Shown: positions 27,225 to 39,400 of the stretch, piece by piece
How the letters are laid out: each line of letters opens with the position of its first letter
How positions within the stretch are numbered: the stretch's first letter is position 1
From: Allacma fusca
Lineage: Eukaryota > Arthropoda > Collembola > Symphypleona > Sminthuridae
NCBI GenBank assembly: GCA_947179485.1
Contig: OX359249.1
Span: 38,488,250 to 38,552,249 of the forward strand
Direction: 5' to 3'
Length of the DNA stretch: 64,000 nucleotides
The notes under the pieces: generated by a model
The model's input: only the letters and a program-made list of their open reading frames with translations
Database searches by the model: none
Told to the model about the DNA's origin: nothing
Translations under genes and position numbers: made by a program

Positions 27225-28265
27225 ATGAAGATTTTCGGCCTTTCCTGTATTTGTTTTTGGGCCCTTCTGTCAAATGCAGTAGTGCATGGGACTTCCACAA
27301 GCCCTGACTTGGCAATAGCTGGAGGCCAACACCAATCTGAGAAGTCAACAGACTTTATGGTAGTCAAGAAGAAGGATGGCTACAAAAAGAAATTCATCAT
27401 CAAAAACAGTGCGGATCAAGTTGAAGAACCGACTCTGGCACTTGAATTAGATGGTATCTTAAATCAAACTCGCATTAACCATGAGCGGCAGAAAAGACAA
27501 TCTGATGCAACAACGGAAGTTGTGGGCTTACGACTCAATCAAGCAGCGATGAATGGCGGAGAGTACAATACGCTGAAAAGAGGAGCTAGATCTGTGAACA
27601 ACCGGGCTAAACGTAGTATTAATTTCTCGTTTTCTAAATTTTTTGACGTCACACCCAAAAATTTTTTCCGAACCCGGAGGCGACTTCAAGTTCCTAAATA
27701 CGGACCTCCCGGCTACACTGCTCCACCCGTTGTTTATTCCTCTGCACCTATCCACACTGCTCCACCTATTGTTTATTCCGCTCAACATGTCCACACTGCT
27801 CCACCTGTTGTTTACACCTCTCCAGCCGTTTGGCTCCTTCGAAATTTTGTGACCATGACCCAACGTTTGTTCAATGCTATTAACTACAACTACGACTTGG
27901 CACGGAGATTCCTTCTCTCCCTCCCTATTCAAAGTAGCAGTATCCTTCCGAGAGTTGTCGTCACCAATCCGCGAGGCGTCACCTGTGCTGATGTGTGCGA
28001 TCCTGAGGGAGGAGTTGGTTATGGAACCATTGGAATTTGTACGGAAAAATTCTGTAAATGCGACTTCAGCACTTGGCAATTCACTCGTTATGACTGTCCC
28101 AGAGACTGTGTATTTGATCCCCTTCGCCTGGTTTGCGACTATCCTCAAAATACCATTTTATGTTCTGATGACGACGACGCCGACGACAATATCGATGATG
28201 ATGGGTTTAATTCTTACAATAACGACTGGCAAGGGCAAGGTGGTTATGGGGGTTACAGCAAGTAA
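27225..28265 (+). CDS. Secreted protein with furin-like sites and a CBM14-like Cys-rich domain
   Basis: The start is taken at the ATG opening MKIFGLSCICFWALLSN, a clear signal peptide. The frame is open from 27150, but a good acceptor (CTTTTCAG, ends 27181) suggests an upstream 5' exon. The product has 346 aa. It contains an N-glycosylation motif NQT (about 80), dibasic sites RQKR (about 88-91) and RAKR (about 127-130), then TRRR (about 150). Three repeats of the type TAPPVVYS follow (about 164-200), as in cuticular or mucin-like proteins. A Cys-rich domain (about 254-313) has spacing C-x13-C-x4-C-x13-C-x12-C-x8-C, and CDYPQNTILC at its end resembles the chitin-binding CBM14/peritrophin pattern, with three extra cysteines. 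The tail is acidic (DDDDADDNIDDD) and then Gly/Tyr-rich. It is probably processed and extracellular, perhaps matrix- or cuticle-associated. Chitin binding is inferred from spacing only. AATAAA lies at 28629-28634. Confidence 0.75.
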   Translation: MKIFGLSCICFWALLSNAVVHGTSTSPDLAIAGGQHQSEKSTDFMVVKKKDGYKKKFIIKNSADQVEEPTLALELDGILNQTRINHERQKRQSDATTEVVGLRLNQAAMNGGEYNTLKRGARSVNNRAKRSINFSFSKFFDVTPKNFFRTRRRLQVPKYGPPGYTAPPVVYSSAPIHTAPPIVYSAQHVHTAPPVVYTSPAVWLLRNFVTMTQRLFNAINYNYDLARRFLLSLPIQSSSILPRVVVTNPRGVTCADVCDPEGGVGYGTIGICTEKFCKCDFSTWQFTRYDCPRDCVFDPLRLVCDYPQNTILCSDDDDADDNIDDDGFNSYNNDWQGQGGYGGYSK

Positions 28266-30590
28266 TTCTGTAATAGGAATGAATCTCAAATCATTTTTGT
28301 TCATGTCTCCTTATATGTTATGTATTGGTTCTTGATTTCCAAAGGTTTTTATTCCATTTTTAGTTCTCCTTTGAGGTAAACAAAAACGTATTCAGAAACA
28401 GACCCTGTTAGTTAACAGTTAGCACAGAAGAGGAATAACGAGATTATAATATTTTAGTAACAACTACATATTACGTAATTGTACAGTAAGTTTTCTACAG
28501 CTACCTGATTTTGATGTCATTGTATTTTTCTTCTTTAACGTGTTTTTTTTGCGGCTGCTTGTAAGTGTATTTGTGTTTGTTTGATTCAGAGCTGGGAAAT
28601 ACCATCGTGTATTATAAAAAGGATAAGTAATAAAATATGTTTGTACAGTATAGAAGTAAAGCCCTCCGTACTGGCACAAGTGTCACATATTCTTGCGCAT
28701 ACATACATTTTGCAATTTGTCGTACGGTAATTCACACCTGCATGGTTCATCATTCATTCCCGAACTTTAGATATGAGCACTTTCGCTACTTGTTTTTCAG
28801 TTGCTGACTCTAAATGGGATAGTAATGAACGTTTTCTGCCGAACATATTCACAAGACATGTTAGTAATTACTCTATGATTAGGATTACAGTCGGTGATTC
28901 GTATCTATATTTGTCCTGTTATGTCATGCACATTAAATATACAATCGAGGGAATACCGTAAGCCTTCCAATAGTAAACGCAGGTAGTTTCTATTATTTTC
29001 TCGGGTGATGAATGTCATTAAAAAACACTACCTTTCGTGCATATACATACTCTGTTTGGATATGCCTAGCATAGAATAGAATGTCCAGGCTTAATATTTC
29101 CAGCTGCGTTTTTTGAAGTAATCCTTTGAGCGCAGCGGAAGTCCTCTGTGGGCTTATTGCTGACGCCCAGATACGTAAAGAAAATACTCGTTTTATTCTA
29201 CGGATGCTAATTTAGGTAATCTCATGGAATGATTTAGTATAGTTAAAATTCAAATTATTTGCTAGCTGGCTGCAAATACCATTTGTTGGAAACTGAAACA
29301 GGGTTACAGGAAATGGGTCACCGATGCTATATATTTTCGAAATATGTATGGGTCTTTGAGGGAACGGAATATGCAAGAGTTACTAATACTAGAGGATTTA
29401 CGGTATATGAATCTTTAGACTCCGCAAGTTACTTGCTTTTACGCTACAAGTAAATGAAATGCTAGCAAGTAATTATATGTATTTATGGTAGTTACTTATT
29501 TACTACTAGATTATACGGTATGTGTACACACAAATGTCTCTAAGCCAGAATAGGAAGTGTAATAATTATTCATATTTGATTGCCTCTACTTTTTCAAATT
29601 TAAAAGGGATTCCCGCAGCTGCTCCAAGATAGGGTATAATATTATTTTATGCAATTTGTTAATATAATCAAGTCATGAATCAGACAGTAGAATTCTGTTT
29701 GACCAGAGCTGGATTAGATAACCACTGCCAACTGTGCAATCAATGTGTGTTGAGTGACTGAAAATTTAAAATACTGTAAGTAGATTCATATGTGACACGT
29801 TCAAATTAATGAATGTTATTGCCAAACATTATTTTGCATTGTAACCCACGAAGGCTATGATTTCAAAATCCCTTTTCAACGCCCCCTCATATCACGCCTT
29901 GGAGTAACATATTCACTGTTTCAGGGCGCAATAAAAATTATTTTACACGATTGCTAATTCCCAACCTCAACCTCCTGTAAGATATAGGATCAGTTTTGAA
30001 AGCAGAAGTAAGAATAGGCAAATAACTCTTTCTTGGAATCGTGGATTTATAATTCTACATAATTACATATTTTATCAAATTATCCAGAATTTCTTGTTTT
30101 GTTCAAAATTTTATTGTTGGTATTTTAATACTCGTATTTTACACCAAGTTTTAAGATTAAGTGTAGTGGCGTTTATATTTGGAAATTAGTATGCGAAGCC
30201 ATGCATTACTGTGGAATCTTTGCCCGGTTTTGTGCCATGGAATTATTTCAATAAACTGACAGACACACAAATATAGTACTGAAAGTAGCTATTAGTACTG
30301 CTTGTTCCTTTAATAACCAAACTTTTTGCAAAAACAAACTGGTAACAAATTAAAGCCCCATGGAATAGAGCGGGATTAGGTTAAACCTGGATTGACCGTT
30401 ACGTTACTAAAATATTTAATATTTTGACTACTAATGATAAAAACAGATTATTTCATAGATTTTTCTACAGTTAAATTGCAAATCTCACTAGAAATGCTTA
30501 ATTTGTATAACAAATGTTTATGGACGGATGATTAATGTTTTCCGCACTCAGTCCTGGTATAATTATTGCTACTGATAATAATTTTCAATA
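28266..30590. other. Intergenic DNA between convergent genes, including both 3' UTRs
   Basis: The left part is the 3' UTR of the secreted-protein gene (AATAAA at 28629-28634). The right part should hold the 3' UTR of gene B, with a minus-strand AATAAA (TTTATT on the plus strand) at 30110-30115. No other gene or repeat is supported. Confidence 0.5.
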
Positions 30591-33500
30591 CTATTTCAAT
30601 GTCAGATCATTATTTGAATTCCCAATGACGGTGTCTTTGGTATCAGTGTAGGCTTCACTGTAAATCTTTTTATCTTTAAGATGTAGTCTTCTCAAGATGG
30701 ACACACGCGGATATCTTTCTCTCAGCTGCTTCAAAGTTTTCTTGCTGCAGACAAAAATCCAAAATATTCCGAGTGCATGGAAGAGTCTGTAGGACTCCAG
30801 GATTGAGAAATATATGGAGAACTGGAGGAGTTGCGCATAGTTGAAAAGGAATTCAAAAATCAGGAAGAATCCCATGAGCATCATAAGCTTCCCAATGAGG
30901 ATAGTTCTGTAATTAATCACATTTCATTTATCTTTATGTAATTACTACAATTAACTCTAGATAGTCGTGTACATGGTTTCTCAACACATTTGCCATCCTT
31001 TGTATCACAAAATGCAGTAACGCCTAAAATATTTGATTACCGTAGTTTCTAGACAATTCTTTTTCAGGTTTTCTAACATATGTTTAATTGACATATGTCA
31101 ATTTTTATGTTCGTAGGAGTCGCAGGAATATCGATTCCTCCGGATTTTTATTACAGCGGTTATTTATACCTACGGCCAATTTTTGGAGAATATACATATA
31201 TGACACATTTTTTTAGGAAATTTTATGAGCTTTCCAGGACGCTAGTTCATCAGTAGGGAGCAAGGTTTGCAGAAAATGGGAACTACAGCGAGAAAGATTT
31301 AAGAAGGAAGAATTTTTTCAAAGCAGAACTGGAAGTTGTAAAATAAATTCAAATCGCTGGCCTCGTAGCAAATGTAAATGGGACTTATACATAGACAGCT
31401 TAATATGAACAGTTGAACAACCCAAAGTTAAAACTTGCAATCGAAGAACATAAAAAATGTGGTGCAAGGATTTAAATTTCTTTTATACGATGAATACCTT
31501 CCAAATATCTAATAACCCTTCATCACCTTCTGGTTCCTGAGGTGCTATTTCTGGACTGTTCGTATCAAACTGTGTATATATTCTCATATAAAGCCATCGG
31601 CTTCGAGAATGGAAAGTACATAATTATATATCACATATATACCTACTAGTTAGCCTAGGTGTTAATTGTTACTCGGAAATCCATAGGAGTGCGTTTAGGA
31701 GAGACAGCGAAGATTTAATTGTCATCATCGTCTTATGGTATAACATGAATCCCAACGAAAATTGCTACAAGTCCTCTTTTGTTTTTTTTACACCGGAAGA
31801 TCTGCTTTACGAAATGGAACGACAAGCAATTCTTCCTTCTTCACGCCTTCCTCTTTTTCCTAAGACCGAATAACTCCTAATCTTGCTTACATTTAACGCT
31901 CGTGTCCACAAATCCCCGTGCAGAGACCTATGAATTAGTGTACTGGAAAGCCAATAAAATTTCCTACAAACAAGCGTCAAAATATGCTCTTTAAATTTGG
32001 TGTGAGCAAAAATTAAAATCAAAATCTGTAAAGAGCCAAATTTTGTTTCACGTTTGCAACCTCAAAATTAAACTACGTCAATGAAACAAATTTTAGATAA
32101 TCTGAAAATGAATTTGCTACAATCTACGCGAATCCAATATTTCACGAGTTACTCCATTACTCCATTATGAGGCAAAGAGAGACAACTGTTTTGCATGCAC
32201 CCTGTGCATTCATAATTCAAACTCTTTTTACTTTTATTTTACGGTATTTGCGAAAGTGACTACTTACTTTTTCTCAAAAGTGCTAGTTTTGGAAGAAGTA
32301 TTTCCCTTCTTTAATACTTCCACACTTTTCTTTGCATCCCAAAGACTTTTGAATGTCAATGATGCAAATCCAAGGTTAAATGCGAACAGTAGGGTATTTG
32401 TCAACCCGATGTACAGTAAAAATGATTTGGGTTTTGTGATAATGCACCGGTCATGGTATCCTGGGACCACCACTCCTTTTCCATCCATTCTGTTAACAAA
32501 ATCATCCAAATTTGTTTAAACCCAAAGCGCATAACCACATAAACAACAAAATCAAAACAAAAGGCTAAAATATTATATCTCACTCAAAAGAAAATTCCAT
32601 GGCACAAGCCACAGCCACGACCAACAAAGGAACTCCAACGGCGATACATGCGTACCAGAGAAAACGTTTCTTCCCTTTTGAACTTCGCGAAGTTGGCGTC
32701 ATCGAACTACAGAGGGAGCATTAAGACAAGTTTCACAACTGAGAATACTTGTACACCTCCCATTAAATCACAGACGAAAGGAAACTTCTTACAATTAAAT
32801 GCAAATTATACTTGACAGCTATTGCATGCAGTTGATTATACCTATCAATTAAACTAACCTGATTTTGGCCCAAACATCAAACGTCATAACTGTAGTCCAC
32901 GAGAATGTACTAATTGAGAAGAAATGATGTAAAACCCCTGAAACCAGAACAGTTACTCACTTATAGTTCCATTACTTGAAAACAGGAAGCAATAAATACC
33001 TTAGTATGTATATTATATACATATATTAATGATGTAATTGATCATAAAAATTATCAGGTATTACCAATAGTAACGCAGAGATTTGTGAGGTCCAGCAGAG
33101 CAACGGCAACGTCTCCGAATACAAAGCTCCCCAGCAAAATACAAAGGAAAACATACAGAAATAGCTGAGAGAATGAAAATGCCATGACAGTCCAGCCATG
33201 AACATTCTGCTTGCTCCATAAAGATATATAAACGAGTATGGTGGCTAGGTGAATTATTGCACATGGCAAAAGTACCACAAAGAATAATATTTGTGTGCGT
33301 AAAATTGTCGCATTAAGTCTTTCCAGATTCGGAGCATTGCTAGTATTACACCGTGTCACAATCACTTGTGCAGTATCAGGATTGTATCTCTTTGACCTTG
33401 ACATGTTCCAGAATCCATCAATGCAGAATTCGACGGGGCCATCCCCTGAAAACATTTCTTCCCACGATACTCGATATTTCTTCCCAGGCTTTCTTGTCAA

Positions 33501-36451
33501 AATTCGACCGTCGGATAAAACACGAAATCTACAGTCAAATAATTATTTTGAATTAAAAATTATACTTACACCAAAACTCTTCTCCCTACAAGCTCAATAT
33601 AAATCTCAAGGAAAAATACATTACTCCGATCTCTGATGCAAGGATTCAATGATAGAATCGTTTCCACAATCCCAAGCCTTGATCTGTCCATCATAGTTCC
33701 AGTGAAATGTAGGCTTCAAGCGGTCCTCACTCTCATCCATTATCTCATTCTCATAAATGTCCGGCATCCAGTCACCATTCAATACAAAATTGCAACCGAT
33801 TTCATCCGGACCAAATTCAGTCATGACAGCTCCTAAGTAGCAGCATTTCGGAATGCAGAGGTTCCTTCCCTTTTCGTTGTCGTCGTGAAAACATTTGGAT
33901 TTGCAGAAGTTGACTGTGAGGGAGTCCTCAGTAATGCTTTTTGAGATTGGTCAAAATTCAATATTTTTACAAGACTTTATTTACAAAACAAATACGCAAT
34001 CACGCAAGCAAGGAGCGATAAATTACATTTTACAAAGTGCAAACAACTCTTTAAACATACCTCGACAGGCAGAAGTTATCTCGGTGAAAATAAATTTCAT
34101 CAGTTAGAGCATCATTGGGATCTTTCACACCTCGTAAATCTTTTACAATGTAAGCAATATAGCCATCTGGTGTAAAATTCAAATGAGTAGTTTGATTTTT
34201 TCCTCCCACAGTCAGACCAGTCACATTCCCCGTACTGACAGTGACAGTAAATATGTCTCCCTCACACTCTGGCTCTCTTTCCTCAAGGGAGAAGTCATAC
34301 AGGGAAGAGTAGTTCATAACTGTGATGAAAGACTCTAGCTTGGCCTTGGAATATTTCAACCGGAGCGAAGGCGGAATAATGATGGAATCTTTTCCTACAT
34401 CTGATGAACATTTGTACAAAATTGTTCGTTTCCCTAATGAAACCGATGTCTGATCCGGTTTCTCATTTGACTGACCACTACAAGACAATGCAATGGTCTC
34501 AAAAGTTCCACCGTCTCTCTGAATGGTATCGATGCAATTTATGTTCCGCTCCGTTGATGGTGTGTTCCCCATCGTCAACTTTTGGCTGAAAGCCATGAAA
34601 CTACAATAATTAAACATGCGCTTTAGGTTTTAGATTCCATAGAAAATGAGGCAGTCGTATCATCACAATAATGATTTATGTTTTTACTTCGCATAAGGAA
34701 GTCACCATATAGAAATGATTTAAAGGTAACATTACATTATATGTATTTAGAACCAATTAAATTTCTTGCGTTGGCTTACTCTTCTCTTTCCTTTAAATGG
34801 TAGATTTTTGAACCTTTTGAGCAAAAATCTTGGGTGAAATTTTGAAAAAGGCTTTCCTGGATTTGAATATCCGGGAAATGGGTGTCCTCATCGCTGTTCA
34901 AGTACTCGGAAGAGATTAAATCTTTGAGAAGGTTGTTAGTGGTGGTGAGGCAACGAAATGCTTTCTTTTGAGGATCCTCTTGGAGGACAGCGGTTTGAGG
35001 GCAGCACTTTGGAGCGCAAATATTACCATTGGGATATTTCTCTGAGGGACAGTGGAACTCACATAAATCCAGAACTACACCGTCGGATGTTGCACTACAA
35101 AGAACATAAATTTATGTGAATCATCCGAACCAATTTCGACAATAACTTCATCAAAGTAGACAATTCGACTAAAAGAAATCTGTATGTACTGGAGTCATGC
35201 AATAAGCTCAATCCGTGGTACATTTAACTTTTTGTCGCGACGGGAGGCCGCAGCGGGTGCAACAGAACAACTAAGAATTTGTGTCTACACATCTTTAAAT
35301 GTCTTTAATCGACATACGGCGATCTCGTCAATTCCTTACTTGTAGTAAGGTGATTCTGGTAAGACTATACGTACTAAAGAAACACGTCAATAAAATATTC
35401 AAATAGACTCCTACAACCTGCCGTTTAAACTGTCTACAGATAGAAATCTCTCCTATAAATAATAACCATTGAAGGAATTACAATACACTTCTACATCATG
35501 TTTCGCAACGTGTAGCAGTCATCATATACGTTGTACATACACAATTCAGTAGAGAATGCATTCAAAAATAAACGTAGTCTATATAGCATTGCATATCTAT
35601 ATAAATTTCACTTTTAATAATGAGGCCCAAATGTAGCAAGTAATCATGGGCTGCAAAAAAAAAGCGGCTACTTTTTTTCTTTTTTGTTACTCATAATAAT
35701 TACATGCATCCGGAATTAACTACTTGGATGACTCATTACATTCCGAAAACTGGATCAATAACAAAAGAGCTTTAATAACTCATAGGCTTCCAAGTTATAC
35801 AAGCTAATCCAGTAACTGCTGATAGAGACTGTCAAACAATGAAGGCTACATGTAATGGAAATGCCAGGGCTTAAACCCCTCTATAATTTAGAAATATCCT
35901 AACAACTGCCTTTAACTCCATTCTCAGATTTAGTTTTTCCACTTTTCCAGCTTGTTGTGTAACCAAATTAATTATATGTAATTATTGTCTTCTCTTTTCA
36001 AGCTCAGAATTCTAGTGTATTCAGAAATAAAAACATATTTTTTTTACTTTGAGACGCAAAAATGACCAGGTCTGATGTAGGTAACTTTTTCCCCGTCCTG
36101 CCTCCGTAAATATCCATCTTGGTTGAGTAGGTACGGTTGAGATGAATTGCTGGACTGAGAAGTGTCACCTTTTTTAGAGTACTCAATCTTCACTGTGACA
36201 CTTTGTCCTTGACATTGAAACTCTTGATTTCTCGGAATTAAAGTATAATTGTACACTCTATCTTCAAGTGTGGCGTTTGTTTTTTTCGACGGTTCTGTAA
36301 AACTGAATGAAGTCAGTTCCAGATTTGCTGAGCATTTGAAAATTGGCTTAGGAGGTTTTTGGCTTACACTTTGTAAATTTTGGCCACTGGTTAATATCAA
36401 CAAGTAATACAGTAAAAACTGAATAAATAGGTAACAATGTCTTGATTCCAT
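30591..36451 (-). CDS. Methuselah-like GPCR with a duplicated ectodomain (gene B), complete, nine exons
   Basis: Minus-strand exons in transcript order: 36451-36048, 35094-34780, 34600-34061, 33936-33625, 33528-33065, 32937-32859, 32706-32584, 32489-32268, 30906-30591. They total 2775 nt, or 924 aa, and all phases agree. A signal peptide occupies about residues 1-23. Module 1 (about 35-285) has QDGYLRR, GHFCVS, CEFHC, ICAPKCC and NCIDT, and ends in IALSC. Module 2 (about 295-580) repeats the order: YKCSS, PDGYIAY, DNFCLS, FCKSKC, LCIPKCC, LSDGRIL, FCIDG, VTRC. Seven helices follow (about 585-850), with KQNVHGWTV after TM1, FDVWAKIR after TM3 and KGKKRFLW before TM4, then a tail of about 55 aa rich in charged residues. 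The known family has one ectodomain module, so this is a tandem duplication within the gene. TM6 reads MGFFLIFEF instead of the usual MGVTWTFEI, which may affect signalling. The exon 4 acceptor (CTCAAAAAG) is the weakest splice site in the model. Confidence 0.88.
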
Positions 36452-39400
36452 TGTGGGAGCTATTCTAATATTCAGACAGCAGCCGTAATGAGGAAAACAA
36501 TGGCTACTGGTACTTGTCAACGTTTTGACCGAAAAAACATGGAACTTTAAATTTTAATTGCTCTTGACTAACTCTGACGACAAAACTGAGGCAAAGATAT
36601 TCAAGTTATTTTCATGATTTCGAATGTCACTTGACTTCCTGCGATCGAAGAAAACATGTTGCGAAAACACTGTCAAAGTTAGAACTACGGTGAAGGAGAT
36701 TTCATCAACTCATATTTATTTCGTGGAGGTAATGATTTTGAGAAGAATCCTCTGCAGAACTCAAAAAAGTTGCACAAAAATGACTTGGTAATTCCTTCCT
36801 TTCTGGATTTTCCCCATAGTGTGTGTTTCTATTGGTAATATTTTTCTATCGAGTTATTCATTGGCATGTTTTATTTTATGCTTCGTTCACGATGAAATGA
36901 CTACTTAATACAAAGAAATTACTCAGTAATTATCACTCCTGCTCTCTAAGTATCTCTCGAAAAATTTCCTCTTTCTTCACTCGTCACGACAAAAAACGTC
37001 AAGTGTTGACTTTAAAAGTTGGAAATAACCAGAGACGACAAAGATATTTCACTTGATTCGCTAACAGCGCGTGTGGGTAAGTAGTTTTAACGTAGGTATC
37101 TTCTGCTTCTTATTTTTTGACGAAGTGAGCAAGGTAATTTTAGGGCAACAAATTACGCAAGTAAGACAAATATAATGTGTGTGGTGTACAAAAATAAAAC
37201 TTGAGAGGAAATAAATGCATGTCCAAGAAACACTACAAGATTACCCCGGAGATAGAGAAAGAAGCGTGAAGAAGGAAACGTGCAAATCACAACAGAGATC
37301 TCTTTACGACTGACAACTGCTGGAAACGTAGGCTTAGTTTCAGTGCAAATAAATACGACATTTTTTCCAGCGTTTTTGCTCTCTAAGCGCACAACTAACG
37401 AGGCGTAAACACTATATTGATGATTTAGGCAAAGCCGGTGTGTATGGACTCCATACACATTCAAAGCCTTCAGTCATGGATGAAAAAAAAGTTACACATA
37501 GACTGCCACTACACGCGTGGAGAACGTATTCTCAGCATCATTATTATTTGTGAGACACAAAGAGGAATCTTGATACACTCTGTTTTTGCTGCCATTTTTT
37601 CATCAGTGCCCAAAGGGAACTTTAAAGCATTATTATGTCCACAGTAACCATAACTATAATACACCATTGAAATCATAAATTCAGTCTTCCTATTACTTAC
37701 TTACATGACCAGAATAATTTGAATCCTCTTGCTTGGACCAAAAAAAACTCTCTACAAGACCCATGAGAAAATGAGAAATATGTTTACCTGTGTATGTATA
37801 CGCACGACGTACCTCATATACCTGGTCCTGACGCACATACCTCCATACCTTTAAAAGGTCACAATGTATCTTCATTTTCGCACTCACGCGATTCAAAAAT
37901 GCAATTTTTTAGCGTACGTTTTTTTTTACTTGAATGTAGGTAGTGATATGACTGTATGGCTGTATTATAATAGTGTTGTTTGTTGCGAGCACAATACAGA
38001 GCAAGCGACCTCAGACAATTGTATTAGCAATTGGCAAGCAAGCATAATGATTAGTTCATTCACGGAGGGAGATGAAGAATTGAACCCAGTAAATTATTAT
38101 AATTTAGAACATCACGAAAAAGATCAAATGTTACTGTTTGAAGCGAAATTTGCATATGGTCTTCTATTATAACTACATCTGTATGTCCGTGTATGTGTGC
38201 CAGGTCTGTGCATTTTCTCTCATGCATAGTCAGTCAAAATATTTGTATGAAACCGTTCGAACGAAGAGAATGGATGAAATGATTACAGTTTAATTTCCAT
38301 ATAGACATAATTTCACATATCGTGCATCTCCTGGGACACAATACCAAGTATTTACTGGACTGATTTGCATTGATTTTGTATCATAATACAAATCATAAGC
38401 ATGTCAAAGTAGGAATAGTAAAGAATATCCTGCAACCATCAAACTAATCCTCCCCATCCATTACTCTTCGTGCGGTGGTGATTAAAAGTTGCTTGACTCT
38501 TAAAGGTTCAAGAAAGGAGACTCAATGGTTTATAGAAACGTTATCATTAGTTCATTAGGTATAAGCAAGTATTTTTTAAGATGCATTCAATCCGACTAGG
38601 CACTTGTGTGTGGTTTCTGTTTCGGCATATTTATTCAAGAGTTACATCCTGGAAGGTTTCTGGTTTCTCTGAAAACATTTTGTTACCCTAAAAACTACAA
38701 GATGTATGTACAGATTTTAGAATCTAGAAAACTATACTTTATTTAAAATTCTTAATCAGGTTACTGTCATGAGGTCGAGAACTATTAAAACTTCCAAGTA
38801 AATGTTCCGGTTTCGCTACTTGAGACTATACTTTACTGTTAAAAAAACACAAAAACTAATTTTTAATGATGAACAATGAATCTTGTAAATTTGGTCATTA
38901 ATAAAAATTAAAGTGCAAGATAATTAGTTGCACCTGCTAATCATTCTCATACTAAATTCCAAATGATAATGTCTTGCATGACAAGTAAATTTGATGTAAA
39001 AACCCCATTGTTTCGTATAACGTCACAAGCCCTGACAAATAGCATGAAATTGCTACTGCTGAAGGAGTTCGCGAATTCTAATTTGTTGGTACAATCATAA
39101 TTACCTGTAATGCAATGGGCTACCCTAAAGTTTTGCACAGCACGTATTATATTGACTCGAAGTAGTGAAAAGTTAACTCAAGAATAAAAAAAAGTTTGCA
39201 AATAAGAAACCAACAGCATTGAATTTTTGCAAGAGCTCAAGCAAGAATTTATTGCAGGACTTCATCTTAGCCTGCCTTAATGGCAGAAAACAAGTGTAGT
39301 ATTCAACAAACAACGTCTTTCATTCTGTCCTACATGATTTGCTGTTTCATTTCTATATTTTACATATCCTACCTACAGCCCTATACATTCAAGTATATCA

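Noticed and set aside
27528-28148. 206-codon frame antisense to the secreted-protein gene
   Set aside because: It is a shadow of the plus-strand gene, with repeated GINNRWSSVD made by the antisense of the TAPPVVY repeats. The sense strand has the signal peptide and Cys spacing.
27874-28335. 153-codon plus-strand frame overlapping the secreted-protein gene
   Set aside because: It is out of frame with a better-supported protein and rich in Thr/Met runs from the acidic-tail codons.
37153-38172. Open frames on both strands between genes B and C
   Set aside because: There are no recognisable motifs, partner exons or splice sites. They are probably chance frames.
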